A stretch of DNA of 64,000 nt, from assembly GCA_032358255.1 (NCBI GenBank), contig JAULBX010030041.1, positions 120,614-184,613 on the forward strand. Reading direction: 5' to 3'. The notes under the pieces are model-generated. The model saw nothing but the letters and a program-made list of their open reading frames with translations. It was not told the DNA's origin and did not search any database. Origin of the DNA: Heterotrichella gracilis (Eukaryota > Sar > Xanthophyceae > Tribonematales > Xanthonemataceae). Below, piece by piece: positions 37,016 through 48,880 of this stretch (position 1 is the first letter of the stretch; each line of letters begins with the position of its first letter). The position numbers were made by a program, and so were the translations under genes.

Positions 37016-40000
37016 TCAGCTCGAAAACAGCTTCATGATGATGCCCGTCACCATCTCCAGCCCAACCTGCTTCACCTCGGCAGGTAGCTCAGCTCGGATC
37101 TCGTTCATCATCGAGTCTCGGACAGGCCCTGCCAGCACCTCATCGACCTCTGAAGTAGGGTGTTCACGCAGATATGCCGCAACACGCGAGCGCAGGCGGC
37201 GCTTCCACTTGTGGGCGCTGCGCAAGGGAAACGGGGCATTGAGAGTTGCATGTGTTGTTATAGTGGTTAAAGAGCACAGGCTGATTCCATTTTCCATTCC
37301 TTAACTACTCCACTCATACTTGTACCGGCTGGCTAATGTACTGCAAGTACTGGGTGATTTCATAGGTACAACAGTGCACAGGTAGAGTGCTATACCCTTC
37401 TGAACCCCCATGTGCTCACAGTGGCTCAACTACAACCCGGCTACCACCACACCCGGATAAAACAATCATCATACACTCCACACTTCATACACAGGATCAG
37501 CAATCGCTGCAGGCTCATGAGTGGATGGCAAAAAAAGACGTGGATGTAAATGTCCCTGTACCTGAGCATTGCCTTCAGGCTGCTGGACACCTCCGCATAG
37601 GCCGCTTCCGGGAAGGACCACTTGCGCTTGCGGCTGCTGCTAGGCGTGCCATTGGCAGCGCCAGGACCCGCCTCGCCAGGTGGGCTGCTGCTGCGGTTGC
37701 TGAGCCCCACATCTGAAGGCCCTGGGCCCTCTACAGCTCCCGAGCAGCTCGTGGTACCATCCCCTGTGCTGAGCGGGGCAGCGGGTCCCGCGGCAGGACG
37801 TTGCATGCTGAACTTGACACGTGGCGCTGCTGGGGCCTGCGGGTCGCCACTTGGCGGCGGCTGGAGTGGCGCCGTGGAGGCGGGGCTCGACTGCCACCCG
37901 TTGGAGCTTGGCTGCGGTCCATTGAACGACGGCGTTGATGCGTGGAACTGCGGATGCGGCGCCGGCTCTGGCACATCCTCAGTTGACTCCGTGAAATCAA
38001 ATAGGGACAGCACGCTGGGCTTGGAGGGTCCGGCCGTTGAGGAGGGGCCTGCCTGCCGCGGTGGCTGATGCATAGGTGGCGTGTGTGCAGCGAATGGCTG
38101 GCTAAGCACCCCATGGGGGGCAGAGCTGCTGCTGGCTTTGGCGGCTCCATTTGCCACACCGTTGCCTCCAGTGGCTGGCCTGGCGCCGTTCTGGCGAATC
38201 GCAAATGGGTTGCCGCTGTTCCCGAGCACAATGGGCACGCCATTGGCAGCACCACTCGCCTTGCTGGTGCTTGCGCCATTTGCAGCACCGCCCACCCGGC
38301 TGGTGCTCGCGCCATTCGCCGCAAAGGCGCTGCCAATCGCATGCGGGGTGGTGGCGTGCGCACCCTGACTGCTCCCAGCCGCAGCCTGTTTCTGCAGGGG
38401 TGCGCTGGCACTGGCTGGCTGCATGTGCCTGGGGGGTTTGGCGACGTCCCGCACGTAGAACAGCATGTAGGCGTTCTCCTGCATGGCGTTGCCCGTGGGG
38501 GTGACGAAGGAGTCGTTCATGCGGTGCCACTTGCCGGTGCCTGCAAGGTACAAAAACCCACGTTTGCTGCTGTTGCCCATCTGACATTTCATACCACACG
38601 CAGAAGCCAGCCAGCACACACGTCAGCGTAGCTGCACAGGGCTAAAGTCACACAAGACAGGCACCATGTGCATGGGACGCTTGCTTGTGGCACCTGCTCG
38701 TGCGCATCGCATGCACAGCGTGGAATGCATGGCCAGCGGCCCATCCTTGCAGCGCACCATCCTTGACGCAGGCGTAGTAGTGGCCGTAGGAGGCGCTGGA
38801 GCCTTGGTGCACCACCAGCCCGCTCAGGCTGTACGTGGCAGGCAACCAGGGGCCAGGGGCGGTGGCGCGCTCGGGAGAACCCTTGCTTAGGTACTTGGCG
38901 AGGTCCAGGGTGGGAGGGTAGGAGATGAATCGCGTGATCTTCCCGCCCATGAAGCCATCAAAGCGCTTGAGGTGGATGACCAGCACGTTGGGTGCCTCGT
39001 GGATGCTGATCTGCTTGTCGGCAGCAACCTTCCTGCATGGCGGGAACGCGCGGTGCTCAAGTACGCTGAGGATGCAATTAATGATCTAATGCGGTCTGTA
39101 TTCAATGGTGCAATGCGGCCTGTCCAATGGTGTAGTTTGGCACCATGAGGTGGGCAGAACAAGCAATCACAACCTAGAAATTGGAGGGTTTTACCACAAC
39201 CGAGGGTTTACCACAACTGAGAAATTGGGGGGTTTACCACCAATTGTGCGTTCAGTAATGGCTTGAAACATGGAAACCCACCCCAGGAACCTTGGCCACC
39301 TTGCCCAGCCCCAATCACCAGTAACATCTGCACCCCCAGAATTTTTAAATCTCCCACCCGCGACTGCGAGGCATGATCCACCGCCACCGCCGCCCTGACC
39401 CACCTCTTGCACTTTTCGCACGAGTAGCAGTTCCCCCCCTCCAGGCGCTCGCTGGCGGTGAAGTGCTGCAAGGCCTGGTGCAGCCCCTCGCACCCGCGCA
39501 CCTCCAGCGACAAGCTGAGGTAGGGGTCCAGGGTATTGGACTCGAATCCGCAGCTGGCGCACTTCACCTGGCTCTGGAGCACCCCTCCAAACACGTGGTT
39601 GATCACTGTCTGCACGCCCTGCAGGCAAGGGGGTGTAAAATGGGTTGGGGGGGACAAGAGTGGGCAGCGTGATGAGGGTGTGTGAGTGGGCGGGTGGGTG
39701 ACGCTGTACGGGGTGCGTGGGTGATGCTGAGATTTGAATGCGTGTCAGTACGCAGCCAGCGAGGATGAATTGGCCGATGAAGCCTTGACCTCCCTGCTGA
39801 ATGCTGTGTGCAGCAGTCACCAAGCAACCTCAGCAACGCCACCTCAGAGGGCCACCCAGCAGCATTAGACCCAAGGTGCACCTCTGTGTACCTTGCTGTG
39901 CTTGGGCAGCGTGGGCGCGCCGTACAGCCCTTGCAACCAGTCGCGCTCCATGACATCCAGCAGGCCAACCAGGAACTCGTGGGCGTCCTCCTGCTCCCCG

Positions 40001-40819
40001 ACCTGGAAGGTCTTGCACACCCGTTTGAGGCGGTTGTAGACCCTGCAGGGCTTGTCTGGTGCGCCGCCCCTGCGCTGCAAGCTCCTCCTGATGCGCGAGC
40101 CCAGGCTGCAGTACATGCAGTCGGTCCAGGTGCACTGCCCGGTCTTGCTGTGGTCGTTGCTGTGCAGAACGAGGTTGACCAGTGGTGCCAAGTGGATGAG
40201 GCACTGCAGGACGCTGTTCAGGAAACAGGTGTTGCCCATGTTTTGGAGCCCGCAGGCCACGGTGTCAGCCCTGGTGAGGCACATTTGTAGCTCGGGCACC
40301 TGAGCCTGCAGTTGAGGAGCATACACAACTTGGCACTGGTATGGTACAGGTGCGTCATTGCTGTGGTTGGTTGTGAGTGTCTTGAGGTGTGCAGCTACAC
40401 AACGCAGCATGAGTTGACAAGAGGAATGAGGTGTTGGGTTTGGCTCCACTTGCAAGACGTTCAGCAGGCAGTGCCCCATACCACACGCAAACATAACTAT
40501 TGCCTGTGAACCACGGCAAAGGTACATCAGCTGGCTAACATCCCGGTTCTTATGGCAAAACTATGTATAGGACCGACTAAAAGGCCAGAAATATTATAGA
40601 CTGTGCTCCGATGGGTCCTCCACTCCAAGTGTGACGACTTGCTCCGCTACTACATGCACTGTTCCACAGGCTTACGAACATCCTACGCACCTCAGCCAGC
40701 CGTTGTATATCCTCTTGCTCTCGTGCTTGCTTGCAGTTCGACATCGAAGAGGGCAAACACCCTGCTCTGCCGTTAGGCGTAGCGATTCCTGCTGGAAAGG
40801 TTTCCGCTGAAGCCACCAT
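37016..40819 (-). CDS. Ubiquitin-specific protease (USP/UBP)
   Basis: Cysteine protease that removes ubiquitin from proteins. Exons in gene order: 40819-40691, 40305-39892, 39618-39404, 39032-38758, 38540-37562 and 37217-37016; all phases agree, about 737 residues. Cys box: GLQNMGNTCFLNSVLQCL. QEDAHEFL. Zinc-binding CxxC pairs: CASCGFE and CYSCEKCKR. NVLVIHLKRF. His box: SSASYGHYYACVKD. Closing motif: QENAYMLFYVRD. A ~290-residue Ala/Ser/Pro/Gly-rich linker follows the catalytic domain, then a basic helical tail (KWKRRLRSRVAAYLREHP). This layout resembles USP36/plant UBP16-23 types, some of which act in the nucleolus; that location is inference. The first exon was chosen because its ATG and GTGCGT donor join the Cys-box exon in frame. 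Confidence 0.88.
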
Positions 40820-41552
40820 GGCACCACAGCCGGGTCAAAACGTCAGCTGACGAACGCAATGGCCAGGGGATGCTCACCATCCACCGGGCGGTGGCAGCCA
40901 GGGAGCATCCCAAGGTCACAACGCCCTGTCCAATGCCCACACGTTGCAAAGGAGTAAATTCCAAAGTGGCATCGACGGCAGCCGCACTTGAACTGTAACT
41001 GACTTGTATCTCCAACCGGCAGCCAAGCTCCGTACATGCACAGCGGCTATAATTGTTCCGTTCTGTTGTTCGCAGCAGGGTGTTCTATATTACTCTTGCT
41101 TTGGTGGGTGAACCATCCATTTCAAACCTGTCGAAGCAGTAAAAACAGAATAAATTTTAAAAATAAGTAAATATAAACGAGAGTCTCCTGTTGGGTGGTT
41201 CACTTCGTCAAATCACTGAGCTCCTTAGTGTTAAACGCCGAATAATACTACACTCGGCGCTAGCCTTTGTGCTGCTACAAAGTTTGCAGAGCTATTGGGT
41301 TTGAAAATAATATTGGGTCATGTACATGCATGCATGCAAACCTGCCAGGTCGCTTTTGAAGCTTCATAGAGCCTATGTTGAACAACACACAATACTGCCC
41401 AATGTTTGCTATGTTATCACTTACTTACAGCGTATGCTGAGTTAATGGCGTCCCGCAATACTGGTCCACGTTCGGACAGTGCATGCATGCCAAAAATAAG
41501 CCCTTGACTTACAGCAATGCTTTAAAACGGTCCCCTCCTATCTTGAATCAGT
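40820..41552. other. Bidirectional promoter region, USP and hydrolase genes
   Basis: Head-to-head spacer of 733 bp between two start codons. No TATA or operator could be assigned. Confidence 0.4.
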
Positions 41553-43471
41553 ATGAAACACATATCTGTCAAACTAGGAGGATTGCACTTGGCTGTGTAT
41601 GACTGGGGAGGTGAAGGACTGCCCAACTTGCTGGTCCTGCATGCCAATGGGTTTCACGGGCTAACTTGGCAGCCAGTGGTGAGTTTGGTGCTGCACAATA
41701 CCCTTGGACGTTCATATGTAGGGAGAACCTTTCACAGGACTGTACATCTATATCTGTTGGTACCCTGTAACACTCTGGTGCTGGCGCAAGTTTCACTTCG
41801 CACTGCCTCCCCACAGCTACAGTGTTGGGAACTTGACAGGCGCGGTGGCTTCACAGGTTCATGAGCTAAAAGACCATTTCCATTGCTATTCTTTCGATTT
41901 CCGTGGCCACGGCAACTCAGGCCTGTCAGCAATCGATGGCTGGGATGTGTTTGCTTCTGATATCCTCGCAGTGGTGGACCAACTGCACATACAAGGTCAG
42001 GCTTCGCCTTTGTTCACTGTGGTCAACTTAGCAATTTAGAAATCAGTGTATCTGATGGTGATAATCTGCTGCAGGGTGCTACTGCTTTGGTCACTCGTTG
42101 GGCGCCACTGCTGCGCTTCTAGCCGAGCAGCGGGTGCCTGGGACCTTCTGCGCAATGTACTGCTACGAGCCTGTGGTGGTGGATAAGGTTCTGGCAAGCA
42201 AGTAAGGATAAAAATATTGATTAGATTAACATCAAACCTTTTTGTTCAAAAATACCCATTTATACTGGGCCATTATACAGTTGGTGCATTATGAAGCAAT
42301 GCATTATCAATTCCTTTGTATTTGTTGGTGGCCGTCTGACAGTGTAGTACACTGTTGCAGGAGTAGCACCAAGGCAGGGTCCATGATGCTGAGCAAAATG
42401 GCAGCAAAGCGCAAGCCTGCGTTTGCATCTGCAGCGGCTGCTCTGGAATCGTTCTCATCCAAGTTGCCATTCTCAGCCTTCCGCCCAGACATGCTCAGCA
42501 GCTACGTCAACCATGCTTTCCGCACCTTGCCAGGTACTGAACCTTTGTAGCTGTCTGTGTTGTGATGCATGGGTTCGCAAGCCTCATCAAATTCTGGCTG
42601 CGGGCTGATTATTAGCAACTAAAGTTATGCTCACATCAATAAGCGGTAACATGCATACTGCATGTGACTGCCAGAATGGCTATGGTGCAGCAAAAGACTG
42701 GGGATGCACAGCAACTCCGTCAAATGTCCATAAATTTGCTGCAGTGCCTACAAGGGAATGTGCTGCACTGTCCATTACCCCCGACTTGAACAAGCGCTCC
42801 GGTATTGTGTGCAGACGGCAGTGTGACGCTCAAGTGCACACCCGAAACAGAGTCCACTGTTTTTGACGTGTACGAGGCCAATGCACGAAAGGCCTTTGAA
42901 CAGGCTGGAACGGTCATGTGCCCCATCACAGTTGCATCTGGGAAGGTCAACCAGGATGCACACATGTACCTGCCCAAATCCTCACAGATGATTGCTGAAG
43001 CCCTGCCCCTGGGCCGCTATGAAAGGTATGATAATATTACTTCATCACATGCTTCATGAGGGCTAGAAGCTTTGCAGTGAATGTGGGCATGCGCAGCGCA
43101 GCTTGAAAGCTGATCTTGCCTTGGCAACTAAATAGATAAATAATCAAATTTCCATGCATGCCGGCATTGGCTAAGACCTGTGCTTGACCAGCCGTTCTGG
43201 CTGGTTGGTGCCCTGGTGTGAGCCAGTGGCCCCTTATCTACGCCTTGGTGCGTCCCCTTTCTCTCTTTCTTTCTTTCTAAAGGCAAATTCATTACAGAAG
43301 GTTCAGGCCTGCTGATTTGCATGCAGGTACACATGGCTCAGCCACATGGGACCAATGGAAGACCCTGAGTTTGTGGTTGCACGGGCGCTGCACTCCTTCA
43401 AAGCAAGCCAATCAACCCAGTCATGGGGAGCGCTGCCAAAGTTCCAAAACGTGCAGAAGCCCAAGCTGTAA
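41553..43471 (+). CDS. Alpha/beta-hydrolase fold protein
   Basis: Probable esterase, lipase or related hydrolase; the substrate is unknown. Exons: 41553-41678, 41857-41995, 42075-42201, 42361-42533, 42815-43025 and 43327-43471, all in phase, about 306 residues. Fold markers: oxyanion segment LLVLHANGFHGLTWQPV, FDFRGHGNSG, nucleophile elbow CFGHSLGA (Ser), an Asp/Glu region after VMCPITVASGK and the catalytic His candidate in WLSHMGPMEDPE. Length and order are normal for the family. The protein ends QKPKL; PKL is a minor plant PTS1-type tripeptide, so peroxisomal import is conceivable. Exon 2 begins at the acceptor that keeps frame; another nearby acceptor would introduce a stop. Confidence 0.85.
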
Positions 43472-45345
43472 GACAGTGCCTCTCAGCATGGAAATCCACA
43501 GCATGTATTTGTGGGTCCCTGCGACAGGTGTGAGTGTGATGTGATGTATCCAAATGGGTTTTTTGGGCATGCCGTGAGAAAGGGATGTTGTCGTGATCAT
43601 TCCGGATAGTTACCGCCTTGCCAAGCGGCTTGTTACTGCATATGCATGCTAGATGAGTCTGTCCACCCTTTGTCCTCAGTTATGCGCGACAGGTTTCCAA
43701 TTTATTGCGCACGTGTCAGGCCCTGCTAGGTTTTGCCGTGCGATTTAATGCAACCTGTACAGGGCATTTTAGTCAGAAATTGCAACGCTTGTTACAAAGC
43801 ATTACCTGCGCTGTCACTGACTTTCAAACAGCCATGGTGACAGGCATTAGCTACAATATTTGAACATGTCAGTAATTTTTTGTACAGTAATTAGAAGTTT
43901 ACAGAAACCATTTTTAAGTACAACTCCCAAGAAGGGCGAGGGAGGGCCACACCTGTGTCCAACGAATCAAAAAAGGGAACACAATGCAGTGTGGAATGGC
44001 CCTCATGGCCCGGTTCTTATGCTGACATTGTATACTCTCGTGCTGTTCATGCAAAACATTTGTACCATGCATCACTGGTGACGTTGGCTAGCATGTGCTA
44101 TCATGGCGAGCCTTTTTGAGAGCCACTTAATTCACTTTGCTGCAGTGGTGGCACCACAACTTTTGCAGTGTGCGGTTCGAGTTGAGTATTGCAGGATTAA
44201 TGCTAGCTTTGGGTCTTCAAAGGCAGGGTTGCAGCCCTTTGCTGCTTATTCTGCAAAACCACACATTCAAGGACACTTTGTGATTGCATTCAGTGCACTG
44301 AATGCAATCACAAAGTGTCCTTGAATGTGGGGTTTTGCAGAATAAGCATGATTGTCCCTTAAAACCCTAGGCTAGGGTTTCGAGCTGCCACCTGGTACCA
44401 AACTGCATGTAGGATGGGGAACGATGCACACGGTGTTGGGCGTTTCTCCGCACCGCTTAACCTCGACCTGGGCGTCACAAGCCTGCATAATTCGCCAGAG
44501 CTTGGTATTGTCTCTCAGTGGGGCCGGGTGTGCACTTGATGTCCTGCTGGGGGGCAGCAGCAGGCATCGTGGGGGGCATTGTCATCGTGCCGTGACGGCC
44601 TTGTGCAAGCAAGCACTCCACGCAACTCTCCAGGGTTTTCCTCGGCCAACAGGTAAGCATGCTTCAAACCGAGAGTGCTGCTTCAGCTTAGGGCCTTCCC
44701 TCTGACTACACCTTGTGGGCGGAGCAGTGCATGCATGCCGACACTTGTGACCCCCATAGGCGAAAAAGCCTACACGTGGCGTCAAAAACACTACTTGACT
44801 GCCGCCTACCGCTGTTTAACAATACATGCGGTACTGAGAGCGCTTGCTGATACCTTGATAGGTGAACGAAAGCAACCTCGGGGGTGTTTGTGGGTACTGT
44901 TAGTCATGCACATGTATCCCACATGCCTAGCTTTTTAGCCGGGCATGGACGTGTTGAATGGCAAAGCACGTAAGCGTTGTCCCTTTGCTAGGTCTAGTAG
45001 CTTCGTATACGTGCTAGTGTGGGCGTGCATTGTCCGATCCACAACTGCTCTTAGGGCGAAGTGCTATGGACCTGTGCGCTTCTGACACAGGTGGCAACCT
45101 TGCCCAAATGGTAGCCGACGTCAGGTACCTGCTTTCCTATGCCTGTGGCGCTACTAACGACTTCAATATACCACTACTCGCTAGGCTGCTGTGTCAACTG
45201 TTCCCGCAGGCTTTGAGCTAGGTGCACAGCAGTGGGACTCCCCCCTCCTTCCTTGGACCACCCTGCCACCCACTAAAGCACTTATGGGCCTGCAGGTAAA
45301 AAGGCATTAATGCACACCTGAGCCTGGTCTGCTTTGTCTGGAACC
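43472..45345. other. Intergenic, 1.9 kb, with a long hairpin
   Basis: No gene recognised except the near-perfect 104-nt inverted repeat described separately. Confidence 0.5.
44244..44347. repeat. 104-nt near-perfect inverted repeat (52-bp arms, no loop)
   Basis: The two halves are reverse complements across 52 positions with a single A-G mismatch (44261/44330), centred on CAGTGCACTG. A transcript would form one long hairpin; the DNA could extrude a cruciform. It lies alone in an intergenic region. Possible readings are a small-RNA precursor, a foldback element or a recent inverted duplication. Confidence 0.9.
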
Positions 45346-47438
45346 ATGGCAAGGTGCGCAGGCACTGCAGTGCTAATGTCCCTGGTCGCTACACTGCTGG
45401 CAACGCCAGCGCTGGCAGCCAATGCCAGCTTCGATGGAGGGGAAAACAGGGCTACCGATGCTATGCAGCAGTACAGCAATCTGCGTGAGACAGCAGACTG
45501 TACTGAGCCAGATTGCATGAGTGCTTCTAGCCCACTTCACCATGGGCGCAACCTCCTTGCAAGGAAGCCACCGCCCAAGAAGGGAAGCAAGCCACGCAAG
45601 CCCCCACCAAAGCCCAAAAGGAAACCCCCGCCGCTGCGCCGCCGGAAGCCCCCACCAAAGAAAGCCCCCAGGAAGCCGCCGCCCAAGAGGAAGCCCTCCA
45701 AGCCCCCACCCAAGCACGTGGCAGCAAAGGCACCCCCGCCAAGGAAGCCCACCACGCCCGCCCACAGGCCCTCACCACCCAGCCGTGAAGTAGCCAGCTT
45801 CCCAAACAGGGTCAAGGCGCGAGGCCTGTGCTACATCTTCAGCAGCACCGACGAGATGGCGCCCTTTGCGGGCTCGGTGTCCTGGTGGTACAACTGGGTG
45901 GGTTGCGTGTCCTGGTACAAAGGATGCTCACGCTACGTCATGAATTGCAATATCATCACATTTTATTGCAGCACACTACTGTGGATACTGCCCATGCATA
46001 ATGAGCTGGGATGCATCGCCGAACTGCGATTCACTGCCACTCCAATCTACCGCAGGGCCTGCAACCCAACCCAGCAGTCGCCTCCTACGCGGCGCAGATA
46101 GGGCTGGAGTATGTGCCGATGCAGTGGGGAAAGTACGCGACGTGCTGGGGTGCATTCTGTGTACAATGGTGCCATGCTATACCTGCCACATGGAGTAATG
46201 TCCCCATCATCACTGACACACCTTGCATCATGCACGCTTGATTGTTGGGGATGTAGCTGTGTGCCCCAGTGATGGTCAACAATGTGTGTCCATGTCAGAC
46301 TCCTGCGCATAAATGTATGATACATGATTGCATGATGATATGGTAAATGATTTGCAGTGACCTGCTCTGGTACTTACACATGCCAATTGCCCCCCTCTGC
46401 AGGTGGTGGGTCAGTAGGCTGAAGAACATCCCCGTGGGTGCCAAGGTGCTGCTGGGTTACAACGAGCCCAACCACCTGGAGCAAGCCAACCTCACGCCGC
46501 AAACCGCCGCCGATTTCTGGCCCCACCTCCAGGCCGCCGCCGACGCCAAGGGCCTGCGCCTGGGGTCGCCCTGCGCCGCTGCATGCGGGGGCCCGACCTG
46601 CATCACCATCTCCCCCTTCGACTGGTGGGACCAGTTCTTTGCGGTGTGCAAAGGCTGCAGGGTGGACTTCATGGCGGTGCACTGGTACAGCTGCTCGCTG
46701 GAGGGCTTGAACGTGTTTCTGACCCAAGTGGCTGCCAAGTACAAGCGCAAGGTGTGGATCACAGAATGGGCCTGCCCTGGGGTGGGCGATGCGGCGCAGG
46801 CGGCATACATCAAGGCGGCGCTGCCCATTGTGGATAACCACCCGGCGGTGGAGAGGTGGGTGCAGAGGCTATTGTTGGCTGGCGATTGCAGGGGCATACT
46901 GACTGCTCAGTTGTGATGATGCACAGTGGCCAAGCATGGCATGGCTGATCAATGAGGAATTGATGGATGGCAATCAATGCAGTGCTTCAGAATTGCCTGC
47001 AACACATGTTGAATCCTGCAATGCCATTCACCACCACTCCAATTTGATGTCAAATGCATTGGGTAGCTGCTGTGTTGTGACTGGTCATGCGCATGCTGCT
47101 GCAGGTATGCGTGGTTCTCGGTGCGGGTGTCTGGTGGGCCCTGGCTGTTCTCCTCTGTGTCCCTCCTGGATGAAAAGCACCACCTCACCACCACTGGAAT
47201 CATCTACACCTCCAAGCCAAGCAAGTACTCGACCAAGTCCATTGAGCAGGGCGGCGGCTCTCTCCAGGCGACGAATCAGACAGTTGCGCCAGAGTCGGCC
47301 TGGGATGCCATGTGCGGGGTGTGCCTGAGTGCAAGCGAGGAGGACCTCTGGGGACAGTACCGGCAGATCTGTGGGGATTGCGGGTTTCATCCACAGCAGG
47401 AACTGAAGCAGCTGGGGTTGAAGGGTAATGGCCGTTGA
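45346..47438 (+). CDS. Secreted Asl1-like (GH128-type) glycosyl hydrolase with Lys/Pro-rich region
   Basis: Predicted beta-glucan hydrolase of the Asl1/GH128 type acting outside the cell. Exons: 45346-45897, 46056-46132, 46403-46855 and 47105-47438, all in phase, about 471 residues. An N-terminal signal peptide is clear (VLMSLVATLLATPALAA). Then come ~80 residues of KPPPKK/KPPPRK repeats like cell-wall hydroxyproline-rich proteins. Catalytic domain: GLCYIFSS, SWWYNW, LEYVPMQWGK, VLLGYNEPNHLEQANLTP (Glu of NEP, likely acid/base), CRVDFMAVHWY, VWITEWACPG (Glu of TEW, likely nucleophile) and VERYAWF. A ~75-residue C-terminal region with four Cys in CGVCLSAS and ICGDCGFH follows and is unusual. 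Start: the ATG that begins the signal peptide. Confidence 0.88.
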
Positions 47439-48880
47439 AGAATCGATTTCATTGCACCAATTTAATTTGCTGCCAAAAGCCTTGAGCATTGTATGTATAT
47501 AACTTTTTTCCTAAAGAAAAAAGCTACATCTGTTTCAAAGAATGTACAAGAAACTGTACGTTGCAATCTAAGACTGTTAGAATTGGCGCTCCCATTGACA
47601 TCATTTTGAAGGTGTTGCTGAACCACTACACCCCTGGGTGTTTTTTTGTTCATATCCTGGTATCGTTGTGTTTTTTTTTTTCAGAAAATCATTACCTGAT
47701 GAGGACTGTCTACTCGGGAGCTCAACCACCATAAAGGAGTTGCAACCCCCCTTGATGTCCACCAATTATTAGTTACACTGCCTGTTTAGAATGATCGAAA
47801 TTAATCAAGAACCAAACTGTTGAATTTCATATTCATATTTCATTTCCACCTACCCTTCTGTGTACTTTGGACATAGGACAGTCTGCGAGCTCTGAGAGCT
47901 GCTGTCGCGAGGTTTGAAATTCATCAACCAAGCCTGTGGTTGAGGCCTTTTATGTGGGATTTTGCAGCTTGTGCATGTGGAAATGTAGATATTGTTAGGG
48001 CGGTGTAGGCAGTGTGAATTGGCCACGCATTTGCGCCCGCGTATATGGCTAGGTAGCCTATTATAGGACTACAAGTGCTGTCCAGAAAGAAAGAAAGGGG
48101 ACGCCAAAGGCAGATCCGAGTTAAGGGACCACTGGCTTGCACCAGGGCACATACAGCCAGAAATGGGTATTGATTTGGACTCCACCGTATCGGTAGTTTG
48201 CAAGCGGTCTAGGGTGGCAGTGCCACCCACGACCACAAGCACGTCCTCTTGAGCACAAAATACCTTCACAGTCGATATCACCTATGCCAGATGTGCAAAC
48301 CGGTGCAAGGCTGACTGCTATTCTCAGACTGGCTTTACTGCTGGGTTGTAAACCATTTGATGTGATGTGATATTTTGGCAAATCGAATACTACGATTGTC
48401 AACCCACTTTACTGTCACTGCAACGTTGTTACAGAGAGCAAGTGCTACCCTTCAGTCATGGGTAGGCTAGCATCAACCTTGCCTTGGGTGTTGGAGTCAT
48501 TCTGCTCAGCAACTTGTGAGCTTGCCAAGGCTACCATGGTACCATGCTGCAACAGAGGAATATCGCACAAGGCAATACCCTCACAAATACCCTTGTCCAC
48601 TGCCAGTGGAAGAGTATCGAAGGGGGCAAAGTTGTTCCACATCAAGAACTGTGATATAAGACCCAGTGAGAGCGAAAAACAGCCTTTCAACTGCTGCAAT
48701 ATGTCAGAACCCTATCGTGAACTCCACGACTTGTTCACGAGTCCCAGCATGCACAGCCAGCTATCAATACGTTCATGGCAAACAGCCCAAGACAGAATGG
48801 TGTTCCCCAGAACACCCTTAACCGCCTGCGCCCGGTGCAGCAACTGGTGGGATGCTTGGTAAATTACCAAGTGCGGGTAT
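47439..48880. other. Intergenic, convergent 3' flanks
   Basis: Contains T-rich stretches just after the hydrolase gene and dispersed repeat copy C at 48285-48354. A 134-codon frame at 48458-48862 (+) has no recognisable motif. Confidence 0.45.
48285..48354. repeat. Dispersed repeat, copy C (diverged)
   Basis: Shares GACTGCTA, CTGGCT and TACTGCTGG-type blocks in the same order as copies A and B. Confidence 0.4.

Noticed and set aside
45527-45815. Gly-rich open frames on the minus strand of the KPPP region
   Set aside because: They are the complement of the Lys/Pro-rich repeats of the Asl1-like enzyme, which has a signal peptide and catalytic exons in frame.
48458-48862. 134-codon open frame (+)
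   Set aside because: No motif, composition unlike the nearby exons, and it ends against the U2B'' gene on the other strand.
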